A stretch of 64,000 nt of DNA from the NCBI GenBank assembly GCA_023213395.1, contig CM041465.1, positions 243,791,741 through 243,855,740 of the forward strand, in the 5' to 3' direction. Both the position numbers and the translations under genes were made by a program. The DNA is from Cycas panzhihuaensis. Its lineage: Eukaryota; Cycadophyta. This document shows, one piece after another, positions 44,727 to 56,679 of this stretch (its first letter is position 1; each line of letters starts with the position of its first letter). The notes beneath the pieces are model-generated. The model was not told the DNA's origin, did no database searches, and was given only the letters and a program-made list of their open reading frames with translations.

Positions 44727-47473
44727 TAGATGCACATCTACGGGACAATTACCTAGCTGGGTAGGAATGATGATGATCGATATTGGTATCGAGGATGCAG
44801 GTGAAAAAACCTACAAGCGAAGCAAGTACCACGCAGGGCGCCCCATGCACCAGAGTATGAGTTTAGGACCTATGGATGATATCCAACTACCTTAGAGTGG
44901 TCCTCTATCTCGAAGAGAAAGAGGGAAAATGAGAGAGGTAGCCCGTATGGACTTAAGAGGAAGGTCCTCTCACCCTTAGATGGTTGGAAGGAAAGGAAAG
45001 GAATCCTCAAGGGTTTTCCTATGACGGAGGGAAACGAGCAAAACTAGATGGCTGATAGCCTACGATGTGGCTAGGATCTTCTTGGTTATTTAACCAAGCA
45101 AATAGAGCCAAGAAGGGAGGAGGGAAGTGAGAATGGATGACCAAACTAAAATCTCCCTTAATGATTCAGAAAAGAAACAAGAAAGGGTATCACGTATGCA
45201 AGTAAACAATACTAAGTAGGGGTGAGCCGAAAAGGGGTAAAGTAGATTTTACAAGCCAAGGAAAAGGAAAGGGCAAATCTCCTATGGGTCCTTTTCCTAC
45301 GAGAGTTGGGTGCGTGATGTGTAAATATGTGAATATAAGTAAAAGATAACATTTTCCTTTTCACTTTTATATGTAACCTACTTAACTAACACATAGATCT
45401 CAAATAAAAGTGCGAAAGGAAAGCAGGGGCAAAAGGAGAAAAGTACGTACCTAGAAGATGTAGTGGCCAATGGAAGACCTCACCCATGCACCACGTACAT
45501 CCTCGTCCACCCATAGATTATTGAGGGGCTTCCTTACCTTCCCCTTTGTGAAAAGAAAGCGAAAGGAAAGGAGCGAAAGCAAGGAGCAAAATAAAGAACC
45601 TTACCTAGGTCTGAGCACTTAGCACCTTTGCAAGAACACCATAGAAACCTGCACATGCATGAACTTATCCCTTTCAAGAAGGGGCTGCAAGAGATAAACT
45701 ATGTATATGCAAGTATATATAAGTACTATCAATGTTAGAGCATTAGGAAGAAACAGTTGCTGCAACAAGCTCCAAAAACCCTCTCTCAAGAAAAGCCAAA
45801 CATCAAGCAAAAATAGAATAAGGGAAGCCTCAGGATGGCTAACCCTCCACTGAATTCTCCACACAGCCCGTAAGCACAACAAGATAGTGGTAAGGGTCGC
45901 TAAAGGTAGCCAAGAGATATTAAGAAAAGAGCAACACAATATCAGGGAAGTATTCAAGGCACGGAGTTATTGTGGGCAGTAATCCATTGCGCAAACCCTT
46001 GCTAATGGTATCAAGGGGTACCCAACAACATGGAGGATGCTATGGGGGTCTAAATAAGAGGTGAGCAGGTTTGGGATCAGTGCAACAAGGGCTTGCATAT
46101 GCTGATAGTCCAACGCTAGCCTAGGACTCAATCTCTTCTAATAATCTCAAAAAGAGCATGGAGTGAAAGAAGAGAAGAAGGGAAGGGATTACCCTTTGAA
46201 AGAAGGACTGAAAAGGGGGGTTGTCCCACCTTACTCTCTTAACCCAGCCTTGGGACTCTTCTCTCACTATTCTCTTGAAGAAAATCAACGAAGAGAAAGA
46301 TGGAGCCGAGGGACAATAAGCCAAGTATAATGGAAAAATGACTTTGCAACAGTGAAACTTGAAGAAACCAAGCAAATGAGACAAGAAATAGGTCTAAAAT
46401 GGAGTAACTTACCATAAAACCAAAATGGAAAGGTTTGTAAGACCTACTGGGTGGATTCATGATAGATCTAGGCCTACTAACAGCAAGGAAGAGGGCTCCT
46501 GCAAGGGTTTGCAGGAGGAAATCCAATAGACAGCTGAAAGGGACACTTGCTAAGCAAGTTGGAGAAGAAATCAATGCCAAAATCACTTGATGAAACTTGG
46601 AGAGAGGCTTCCCACCATGGAAGCAAGGAGTTACAAGTGAGTCCTAGCCTGGGGTGCAGGAAATGTAGGCCTACAAGAACACTTGTAGTAGAAGGGGTAG
46701 GAGAGCAGGAGTTACAACAGGAACTGTTGTCTTGGAGAGTAAAAAATAACCTAAGAGATCCTCAAAATGATAAGGGTTTCAATACTTATACTCATCCTAG
46801 CCCTAAGTGAATAAATGGAGTGTGAATAGGGCTAAGGTGGATGTAAGGACATGTGGCAATTTCATAGAAAAAGTAAAAATTACCATGGTAGTTTAAAAAA
46901 AATAACTGATGACAGTCGCACCATGGTGAACTTTGGGCTACCGCAGTAAACTTCATGGTACCACTACGCTATACGGCAGGCCGTAAAGCTAGAATGGCGT
47001 GCTCGGGCCCTGGGAGATTTAGGAGATGATTTGACAAGCCCGGGAGGGGTTGGCCCTCCTATCTAGGTGGATGGGACAGTCCAGGAAGCATGTGGATAGA
47101 GGCAAGTAAACATTAATGAGCAAAGATCCTAGAACGAGGTGCTAAGAGCTCAAGGTCAAGGCATGAATGGATCACACAGACTGAAAGGAACCTGAGGCAG
47201 TGTGGAGATAGTGTGGAGGGTCGTATAGTGCCGTGGGGATACCTACCTTATAGAAAATTAGGTCCCGCTGGGTCGTCATAGGCTCACAATACAACAGGCA
47301 ACATGAACAGGGAATAAAATGCAAAGTAATCATGCAAATGAAGCAAGCAGTCATGCAGAGAGGCAACACTTCTGCCAACCTTTCTGACGAAATAATATAA
47401 GTGAAAAGGAAGAAGCATACCTGGGCCTACCTGAGTTGACCTGTTCGTATCCATTCCCAATAGCCAAGAAACA
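44727..47473 (-). repeat. 3' LTR of element H (2747 bp)
   Basis: On the minus strand it starts TGTTTCTTGGC at 47473 and ends …GTGCATCTA at 44727. It pairs with 59041-61826. Minus-strand frames inside (45619-45957, 46121-46586) have partial echoes in the other LTR, but no domain and no conserved start. It carries a palindrome array near 46918-46972 and a TATA box near 46790. Confidence 0.9.
46785..46790 (-). promoter_or_regulatory. TATA box of 3' LTR H
   Basis: On the minus strand 'gctaggatgag' is followed by TATAAG, matching 'gttaggatgagTATATAT' of A. The 5' LTR copy is at 61135-61130. Confidence 0.5.
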
Positions 47474-47486
47474 CTGCCCCCTTGGC
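47474..47486 (-). other. Polypurine tract of element H
   Basis: On the minus strand CCAAGGGGGCAG lies just before the LTR start TGTTTC. Confidence 0.7.
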
Positions 47487-47895
47487 AGTAGAGCCTCACT
47501 GCTCATAAGTGTGGTGCAATGGCGAATACTGGCAATGCAACTGTCAGTAGCACATGTGCATGTATATATATATAAATCATGATCATAACAGGAGATAAGG
47601 GTGTTGGTGAGTGTCATGGCAGAACACATGGATATAAGGACAAGGGTGTAGATAACATAGGGGCTGCTTATGTGCCACCTAGGAATCGACTGAAAGCTAA
47701 AAGGATGAGGGGGTTGCCCCCATCATAAAAGTACAAAGAGATGCACGATGATGTCAGGTAAGAGAGATAAGTGATCAAACCTGGTAGTCGCCATAGTTTA
47801 ACCTCATTAGCGGCTAGCTTTTAGAGGTGTGAGTAGGTCACAAGGTGATCTGCATGACAGTCTGAGGCTCGGGTGATAGAGCAATCTGGAAAGTC

Positions 47896-48318
47896 TCAGG
47901 GACGGTCAGTAAGTAGAGGAAGGTAGCACTCAAGGATGAGGCGAACAAGGCTATCTACCTCAACATTGAGGGCCCGAGGAATGTGTCGAATGTTGATGGA
48001 CTAGAAATTAGCCAGTAGGGATCTGGTGGTTGAAGAGAGAGCTCTCAAGTGAGAGCATTGCACCTAGTAAACCTGGGTGAGATGGGACACTACAACCTGG
48101 GAGTCGTAAAGAAGGACAATCGATCCGTGATGGAAATAGAATGCATCAGTGAGGGCCTCAATAATGGCTATGTACTCAGCTTCATTATTGGTAGCCTTAG
48201 GGATGAAGATTCCAAAATGTAGAAAATCATATCCGGAAGAGCTGTGAAGAATCCAAGTGGCAGCAGAAGGTCCAGGATTACTACGGCTCCCGTTGTTGGT
48301 AAAAATGTGGAGAGACAT
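47896..48318 (-). pseudogene. Archaeal-type RNase H of element H, two TAG stops
   Basis: Again an ATG-to-TGA frame of 423 nt. It reads MSLHIFTNNGS, KATNNEAEYIAIIEAL, LLYDSQVVVSHL and ALNVEVDSL. One TAG replaces Gln after THLTQVY-type sequence, and another follows ANF. The first catalytic Asp is Asn (FTNNG), as in A but not in B; E, D and D at the other three sites remain. Confidence 0.8.
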
Positions 48319-48860
48319 GGATGATGGAAGAGAAAGTCTTGGTGGAGAAAATATGTAATAATATAAGAATCATAGCAAAAAGGAGGATCGTAAGGCAAGC
48401 AATAAATGGCTGTGAAGGGTAGGAGGACCTAATATTGAGGCTATCCAAGGACAAGAGCAAATGATCCGGCCACTGACTGAGAGTGGGTGGCAAAAAGGGC
48501 ATCCCGGGGTACTAAAGGTTGCTTTAGAAAGTAAAGAATGACTCTAAATGGAGGGAGCATTCCCTTTGGAGGCCCCGAGAGCAAGAACAGGCTGCAAAAA
48601 TAGGTCCAAGATAGCGAAACGAGCTAAATGAGTATAAACTCGGGCATGCATGAGAGTGGCATGCAAAACGAGACAAAAAGAGCCCTGCGAGATATGCATG
48701 GACAGGGTGCCATAAATGCATCTACAAGAAAGAGCAAACCAAAGGCTATGGGAGTACAATGGGAGATAGGGCCAGAAGGCAAGGGTGATCAGGGGTAAGA
48801 GATGATCCAAAGGTCTGCCACAGATCCGAAATGGAGACAGTACCCGTCGGGGTCCTCGCC
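48319..48860. other. Divergent spacer between aRNH and opposite-strand promoter (H)
   Basis: Counterpart of 19493-20032. Short minus-strand frames here have no recognised domain. The spacer ends at the TATA box of the plus-strand gene. Confidence 0.4.
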
Positions 48861-48868
48861 TATATAAG
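48861..48868 (+). promoter_or_regulatory. TATA box for opposite-strand gene (H)
   Basis: GCCTATATAAGGAAATTTGA spans this box; ATG at 48898 follows 30 bp later. The same 13 bases, GCCTATATAAGGA, occur in A (minus, 19485-19492). Confidence 0.6.
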
Positions 48869-48897
48869 GAAATTTGACGAAAAATTGATTTATTTTT

Positions 48898-51324
48898 ATG
48901 GGCTCTCAAGAGAATCCAGAGCCATTTCCCTACTCAGTGGAGCACTACCTGACTTCAGAGGCATGCAGAGGGAGATCAGACCATCGGATCAGAGCAAGAG
49001 GATATCCATCAGGACCATCGAGACAAGATGACAAACGCAAGGCCAGATCCAGTGAGTGGATCCTACAAAACCTTGACCATCTTATAATTTAAAATATACT
49101 ACTTTTTATGTTTTTGGTATAGATTTTCAAGCCCATATGGGCAATAAATAACCTCTTGGAGTCTGAATTAGACCCAGAAAGAGGTGGGACTAGGGCATTA
49201 AGCAGCCCTGGTCCTAGTGGGCCCTACTGGGCCCACCAATAGAAATTTTTTGGATTTTTGGCAAGGAAAACCCCCTCTTTTGGGGGGGTACCATTCGCAT
49301 CCTAGCTAAGATTGCGTTGCTGTGATCTTTGCCACAGGGCCCCGATTGCCGCAGGACCCAAGCCAAACTCTGCGGTACCACAAGGTTTGGCATGGTGCGA
49401 AGGCAAAATTGTAGAAAAAAGAAGAAAGGGGCCCAAGGGGCCCAAGGGGCCCTAAATCTCGATCAAATGAAGTTGAGAAATAGCCTAGAGGATGAGAGAT
49501 GAGTGCATGCTTGACTCTAACTAGTATGGATGGCATTTTGTAGGCTATGATTGTGGTGGAGAACCACGAGAACATAGGGCTAGCTATGTTGAGTTTTATA
49601 GAAATGATGAGCAGGGAGGACAAGGGGGTCCTATAGAGATGTAGATTGTTGAAGGTGGTGAGGACACCTTAGTATATGTCAAACCAGCAGTTGCTGATTG
49701 ATATTGTGTTGCATTGGGACCAAAGGAGGTACATTTTCCACCTACCCCAAGTGGGAGACGTAATAATGACACCTGGGGATGTCTGGAGGATACTGGGAGT
49801 ACTAATAGCAGGGAGGCGAGTAGCACTAGGAGCACTGCCTAGCAATGAGATAGCACATAGGGAGGTAGTGACATTTTTCACAGGACAGGATAGATGGGAG
49901 AGGAGGGGGATACTCCTACAGACTATGGTTATGTCCAGAGTTCCTCATATGAGGAAGTTGATCACACTATGCGTTCTGTTCTAGATCTCCTAGAAATAAA
50001 ACTATAGAGATATACCGGGTGGTTGGATGGACATGGTGCCCTGATGTCAGCCAAGCGAGAGGATGGACTGGGCCACCCTAATAGTGGCGAATCTCATCGC
50101 ATAGCTGGACGCCATTAGAGTAGTGGGCAAAGGAGGACTTCATACAGCACGCTATTACAATATTGGTTCTTCAACCACTTTAGATCAGTGGCACCGGTAG
50201 GGGGACCACACCTTATTGCAGAGTGGGCAACAATGGTCCATAGATGGTAGATGAGGCTTAGAGGGATCTAGGACTAGGCACACATCTATTGCTCAGTGGA
50301 GGCCATATCACTAGACCTCCTCACCCATACAGACTATACAACACATCCATATAGGTTGGTGAGGTGGGATAGTGATGACGAGGCAGGAGGAGCAGGAGTG
50401 CCCCCGAGAGATGATGAGGGTGCCAATGGAGGTGATGGGGCTAGCCCATCACAACCTACAGGAGAGGTAGGTTTATCGGGGATAACAGGTGGAGGAGCAG
50501 GGTCATCTGGGACTGTCGGCAGAGAAGCAGGCCCATCAGGGGCTGCAAAGGTGAGTAGGGGGCTAGTGACATAAGCCTGTAGGCTACAGATCATCAGGAG
50601 ATCTGGAGAAGCGATTGCTACACCAGCCACAGAGAGGACGGATGCCCCGGCTACCGAGGTAATGGAAGAGGATGTACCTGAGGAGGAGGAGGTACCTGTA
50701 GCTAGTGGAGTAGCAGAGAAAGAGGTAGTCGTATGAGTTGAGGAGCCGGTAGTCGCACCCGGTGAGACATGACCATTTCCTGTTGTCGTTTGATTTCCAA
50801 ATATATACATAGTTTAATTTTATTTTGATTTGATATCCATGAACATGTATTGATACATGACATGCTAGATTGCAGGTATGGTAGATATCCAGAGGTTAGT
50901 GGAGGTAGTAGTCTGAGAGGTATTCCCTTGGGCCTATGTAGAGGGATAGCCTCCTATCTAGGCAGGGGAGGAGCCTAGATTGGCAGGTGGTCACGTGGCA
51001 ACTTTCGCCCCATTGATATGGGTGAGGGATATATGGGTGGCAGAGTCCCAAGAGCACGAGGCACATATAGGACATCAATAGGCTGAGATGGACACCATAC
51101 GAGCTAAGAGGGATGCCCTACAGGCATGGGTGCAGGCACTAGAGGCTCAGGGAGGAGCCAGAGTTGATATGGAGAGCCATATCCAGGTGATAGTGTTGGA
51201 GGAGTGACTCTGGGGGATGGAGGAGAGGCTCTGCCTCATATAGATGGAGTGGGATCGTATCCAAGTGCGATACAACTGACTAATAGAGGACATGGCATCG
51301 ATGTTAGCGTGGAGTAGGACATAG
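48898..51324 (+). pseudogene. Opposite-strand spliced gene: mobile-domain-like plus coiled coil (copy H)
   Basis: It matches the A copy in layout. Possible exon 1 is 48898-49051 (154 nt, same length as in A; MGSQENPEPFPYSVEHY), with donor GTGAGT. Intron 1 ends TTTTGTAG at 49543. Exon 2 (49544-50761) begins AMIVVENHENIGLAMLSFIE and includes YIFHLPQVGDVIMTPGDVW with ILGVLIAGRRVALG. It then has RVVGKGGL and a Gly/Pro/acidic tail (EEDVPEEEEVPVA); one frameshift lies between about 49985 and 50295. Intron 2 is 50762-50875 (114 nt, GTGAGACA to TTGCAG). Exon 3 (50876-51324) is a coiled coil with AKRDALQAWVQALEAQGG. Stops are mainly TAG and TGA at Gln, Trp or Arg sites. Role unknown. Confidence 0.65.
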
Positions 51325-52194
51325 AATCATACACTAGCGATAACCCCAAGGAGGCCACGGGACAAGGGGAGCGAGGCAGGGAGCTCACAAAGACTCAGGA
51401 GGAGTCTCGAAGGGATGTGGTCCCCAAGAGAGGGATCACACCAACCAGGAGATGATGCCCAATGAGCAGGGCAACAGTAGGATAGGGTGTATACATTTTG
51501 CTTTGATAAGAGGGAAGCACGAGCCTCCAGGGGGTCACCATATATAGTCACATGATTGTACCCCCCTGCAAGGATACTGGCTTCCCAGAGAGGATGTACC
51601 ATACCATATGTATGATATGATATATGATTTTTAATGTATATATATATACGGGGTGATTGGTACCCTATTTTGACATATGATAATGTGTATATTTTGTGTG
51701 ATGGATGATACGCATGTTTGTTTACATGTTTATGTGTGTGTATGGGTGCATGAAGATATGTGTGGTTATATCTTGAGCTGATTATTGTATGAGCTTTGTA
51801 TTATGATATTTGTTTTAGTTGCATATATTTCCTTTCATGCAGGGCCAGATACCTAACAAGAGCACACACGATCACCATGAGTAGAGGTGATAGACATATG
51901 TGGGGTTAGGAAATAGGGCGACACACATATCCACATGGGAGCATAACAAAATATGCAAAGGAAATACCAAGCAAGAGAGGAGTGATGATACTCCAAAGCA
52001 TCATCCTATCTGGAGAATGCCCAAATAAGAGGACAAGGTCCTAAGGAAAATGGGAATGAGGGCTTTGCGAGAGGAACCAGAAGGAAACAAGAGAGGCCAT
52101 CTTAAGTCGTCATTCCACTCGTGGCTGGGAAGAATGGGAACGAACTTAAGATGGTAGTTTAGGCTCATTTTAGAGCATGGGTGAGGTGATGACA
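51325..52194. other. Convergent spacer between opposite-strand gene and integrase (H)
   Basis: It matches 16234-17141 of A, including the TATA/TGTG-rich middle (51600-51830). No coding domain is seen. Confidence 0.5.
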
Positions 52195-53480
52195 CGGTCA
52201 CGAGTAAAACTTCTTAAGGAATTTCCCATTAATAGCTTTCTCAAATTCAAAACCCTCCAAGGTGGCAATCCTATAAGCACCATTACCAAGGCTCTCAATA
52301 ACGACAAAGGGTCCAACCCATTTGGGCCTGAATTTGGCCAAGTGATCATGAAGATATTCAAATTTGAGGACATGGTCCCCGGGAAACAAAAGACGAGAAC
52401 GAAGATGTTTGTCGTAGCTCCTTTGTGAGCGAGCTTTAGATGCTATGTTAGCCTAGTAGGTGGCTAAGCATCTCTCATCCAAAGCTTCAAGGTCCAGGAG
52501 GTGAGCCTGACGGATCGACTCCTCATCGATGATACCCCAAAGAGAAACATACAAGGAAGGAATCTCCACTTCCAATGGGAGTACCACCTTAGTATCATAG
52601 ACTAGGGAGAACAGGGTTATTCCCGTGGAAAAATGGACAGAGGTACGGTAAGCCCATAAAGCAGAAGAGAGTTGAAGGTGCCAGTCTCATTGAGATTGAG
52701 TGATAGTTTTCTTTAAAATGTTGACGAGAGTCTTGTTGAATGACTCCACTTGACCATTTGCCTGGGGGTAGTAAGGAGAGGAAGTTTTGTGAGAGATTTT
52801 AAATTTCTCACAAAGCTCATCCATCTCCTTATTGCAAAAGGGGGTTCCCTTGTCAGTAATCAGGACGTCAAGAATCCCAAAACGGTAAATGATGTGCTAG
52901 TAAACGAAGGTAGATATCGTCTTTCCAAGGGTAGTAACCATAGGGATGGCCTCCACCCATTTAGTAAAGTATTCCATGGTAGTCAAGATGAACTTATACT
53001 GCGACGAGGAAAGTGGGGAGATAGCCCCAATAAGGTCTAGACCCCACTGAGTGAAAGGCCATGGAGATACGATAGGTTGAAGGGCCTCAAAAGGCACATG
53101 GGAGATGTTAATGTACTCTTGACATCGCCAACACCTTAGGGCAAAAGCATGGGCATCCTTGAAGAGGAACGGCCAATAGTAACCCATGCAGAGGATCCTC
53201 TGGGCCATGGACTAGCCCCCAAAGTGGCCCCTGCAAATGCCATGGTGGCACTCATGAAGTATTTGGTCAACTTCGTTGATGGTGATGTAATGAAGGAGGA
53301 TCTTATCGAAAGACCTCTTATATAATACTTCATCCATAAGGAAGTATTGTCTAGCAGAAGTCTAGATATGAGATCTAACCTTACTACTAGTTTCAGGGCA
53401 GTATTGTTGTAGCATGAGATATCGCACAACATCACCATACCACTCGTTGTCAACAAGTGGATGGGGAGGGACATCCTAAA
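52195..53480 (-). pseudogene. Integrase of element H
   Basis: The zinc-binding part reads LHECHHGICRGHFGG and LRCWRCQEYINISH (H-H-C-C, about 53260-53110). The core shows WGLDLIGAISP (first Asp), LITDKGTPFCNKEMDELCEKF (second Asp; only partly quoted: ITDKGTPF) and YYPQANGQVESFNKTL (Glu). The C-terminal piece 52389-52198 reads FPGDHVLKFEYLHDHLAKF and ends GKFLKKFYS. Stops are scattered (about 53210, 52900, 52690). It has no chromodomain. Confidence 0.85.
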
Positions 53481-54735
53481 TAGTCAATATGGACTCATCA
53501 GGAAGGGAATCATCAACGGGAGCATCGCGCGAGTTAGGGATAGGGGCATCTACAAGTTACTCAGCCACTACCATCCCCTTCTTTGATTTCTGGTTGACGA
53601 TATGAAGATCGAACTCTTAGAGCAAGATGGCCCAATGGCCAGCCCTACCGGTCAGGTTTGAACGAGTAAGTAAATATCGCAAGGGATCAGACTAGATGAT
53701 CATCTTGGTGGTATTACCAAGTAAGTAATATCTAAATTTCTTGGTCGCGTGGACCAAGGAGAGACACTCCTTCTCGGCCAGAGAGTAGTTAAGTTCGGTA
53801 GCCACAAGGGTGCAGCTGATAAAGTAACTAGATCTCTCGACTCCTAAGTCCTCCTCCTGATCCAACATAGCACCCAAGGACTCGTCAGTCACTAAGGTAT
53901 AAATAATGAAGGGTCTATCGAAGTAAGGGGATGCCAACGTAGGAGCAAAAGCAAGGGCTTCCTTAAGTCTTTCAAGGGCTTGTTGGGCCTTATCAGACAA
54001 AACAAATAAGGCTCCCTTCTTTAATAGGTTGGTTAAGGGTTTAGCACTTATGGCGAAGTCTGCTAGGAAGCACCTGAGTAAACTAAGCCTACCTAAGAAC
54101 AACTTGATCTGTCATTAGGTCCTTAGAGGCAGCATATCAAGGATTGCCTTGACCTTGTCAGGGTCAATCTAAATTCCTTGTTTTGACATAAGAAATCCAA
54201 GGAGTTTGCCTGAAGTAATGGCAAACACATACTTGAGTGGGTTTAGGCTTGCATGGTACTTATGACATTGAGAGAAGATGGCCCACAAGTCAGAGGGATG
54301 ATGGGCCTTGACATGTGAGAGACCCATCATGTCATCTATAAAGACCTCTAATGTGTGGTCAATGAGGTCATGGAAGATAAAGTGCATCGCTCTTTGGTAA
54401 GTAGCCCCTGCATTTTTAAGACCGAAGGGTATTGCCTTGTAGGCAAAGGTACCCCATGGAGTGGTGAAGGCCATCTTATGGTGGTCTTCAAGAGATATTT
54501 GGATTTGGTTATAGCGAGAGAAGCTGTCCATCAAGGATATAACTTTGAAACTGGTAGTTCGATCAATGATTTAATCGATGAAAGGGAGTGGAAAGCTATC
54601 CTTGGGACATGCGTTGTTGATATCATGGAAATCAACACATATCCAGATAGACCCATTCTTTTTAGCAACGAAAACAATATTGGATAGCCATTTAGGGTAA
54701 TCAATAGAAGTGATAAGTCCAGCATCTAAAAGCTT
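53481..54735 (-). pseudogene. Reverse transcriptase and RNase H of element H
   Basis: The palm begins MMDSFSRYNQIQISLEDHHK (54534 on), then TTPWGTFAYKAIPFGLKNAG and the catalytic EVFIDDMMG (54342-54331), both Asps kept. LLGFLMSKQGI, DPDKVKAILDM and a connection with LGRLSLLRCFLADFAISAKP follow. RNase H (54102-53692) shows FDRPFIIYTLVTDESLGAML, FISCTLVATELNYSLAEKE and HATKKFRYYLLGNTTKM. Relatively few stops occur in the core, more in the tail. Confidence 0.85.
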
Positions 54736-56580
54736 CTCGACTTCCATCTTAACAGCAGCCGAGAGTTTAAGGTGGAGAGGATGCTACTTCTAGCGCACAA
54801 GATGGGCACCAGGAATGGTAGTGAGATTGTAGGTGATAATGGAGGGGACAATTCCCTTCATGTCAGAATAATCCCATGCAAAGACATCCTAAAACTCCTG
54901 GAATAGAAGGGAATATTCCCTCATTTCATCATGAGAGCATTCTGCCCCCACCTTAATGACCTTGCCAGGGGCAAGGACTATGTCCTGGGTTGCCTCCATG
55001 CACATGGCATTCCCCTCCTCGAAATGAAGAGGGATAAGGTCAATAGGAAGAGACGAAACATGAGATGGAATTGGGTCAGCGAGTGTGGACCCAATCACTA
55101 AGATCTTTTGGTGGCTAAGCCTATGGTGACCAGAAGGAAAGTTAGGCATGGAGCCCGCTAAGTGCTCAAGCAAAGCTTCATCATCTTTGAAGTAATCCAC
55201 CCTATGGATGACCTTACTTAGAATAGATGAAGTGTTAGAGGAAGTAGGAGCAATGGGACCATGGTAGTCATCAGATTGTCCAACATCCTCAACAGACTCT
55301 AAGGGAGAGTCAAGAAGGGACTCCTCGGAAGGAGTGAAAGGAAGTTCCTCAAAGCCATCACCTGTAGGGGGTGATGGGGAAGAAGAACCAGTGACCGGTG
55401 GGTCAGAACGTGCAATGATATGTGTCACAAAAGGATGACTAGTCTCCCAAATGGGAGGAGTTCCAAGTTGGGACCTAGAATAAGGAGGGTGCATCCTACT
55501 AATGCGAAGAAAAGAAATGGGGTGAAGAAAGCCCTCGTCCTCATCATGGGACTTATCGTCGCTAAATGAGGTAAGGTACCTATAGCTTCCAACACCAATA
55601 GGAGCAAAGCGTGTAAGACTAGGGGAAGAAGATATGGGGTCTTCTTCAATGTGGGATGGATCAGGTATGCCAATGGAGCAAGCCGAGGTGTGAGTAGAAG
55701 GGCCTTGGCTTGGTTGGTTGGTAGGATAAGCTTATTTAACAGGTGGGTGCTCACGGAAACAACCCTCATCTGCTTATCATGAATGAACTTAAGTTGCCCC
55801 TAGCAGGTCAAACACACAACTCCCATCTGATTAAGTTATGGTTGACCCAAGAGAAGATTGTAGTCAATTTCAAAGTCAAGGACTGCAATGTCAGTGAGGA
55901 TATTCCTGCCCTCGAGAGTGAGCGGGATTAAAACGGATCCCAATGGGGTCTTTTCACTACCATCAGATCCTTGGCATCGCCATGGAACAGGTTCCAAGGT
56001 GGAAATACCAAGCTCTTGCCAACATGTAAGGGCATGGCATTCACGGAAGAACCATTGTTAATAACAGTCCTTCGTAAGGTACAGTCAGCTGTGTCAATGG
56101 TGATGGTGAACCGAAAGTTCCATTGGCGTCCCCTTTCACATGCAGGGGGAAGGTCTTTAGGGTCAAAGAAAATGATGGACTCATGGCTTTGGGTGACACC
56201 CAAAGTGTGGATGGGCACGTCATTTGATCCTAAAGCTTCTAAAAGGAGAGTCCATTATTCGAGACAACTCCTCAAAATATCCATCAAGGACATTCCCACA
56301 GTGACGGTATGGAGCTCGTCAATGATAGAGAAGGGCTTACCCTTCGCAGTAGGTTGGGTAAGTGCCCTTCGAAAATCATAAAGGCCAAGACGTACAGGAA
56401 TGACCTTGGGAAAAAGTGGCACTTCTAGAGGGGTGTTCTCTGGAAGAGGATCAGAGTGTGGGGCAGAAGAAGAGGTGACAGGTGCCTCTTTAGCGGCTTG
56501 AGACCGAGTAAGGGCATATAAGGGAGTAGCCTCAAGCATTTGGATTACCTTCTTTCCCTTGTTCTAAGACTAAAAAGGTG
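54736..56580 (-). pseudogene. Protease region and pol linker of element H
   Basis: From right to left: LYDFRRALTQPTAKGKPF (about 56390), FFDPKDLPPACERG (56160), TITIDTADCTLRRTVINNGSSVNAMPL (quoted in part: VINNGSSVNAMPL, about 56075-56035). This is a retropepsin-like motif with Asn where Asp is expected. The 54889-55494 frame is a Ser/Pro-rich linker ending at the block before RT (LAPGKVIKVG). The frame is broken by stops. Confidence 0.65.
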
Positions 56581-56679
56581 AAGGAGTACATCAGTGTGGG
56601 GAATGCAAAGAAGACGATGAATCCTAGGTGCCCTTCCCTTTATCGCAAGAAGGACAAGAATTCGGTGATCTTCCCTGGT

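Noticed and set aside
45619-46586. Minus-strand open frames of 87-115 residues in the 3' LTR of H
   Set aside because: They are hydrophobic, low-information frames from a pyrimidine-rich strand. The copies in the 5' LTR (59964-60155, 60620-60931) are shorter or shifted.
54355-54687. Plus-strand 110-residue frame across the H reverse transcriptase, and similar ones at 55971-56381 and 52750-53040
   Set aside because: These are shadows of the minus-strand pol gene; the minus frame has the RT, protease and integrase motifs.
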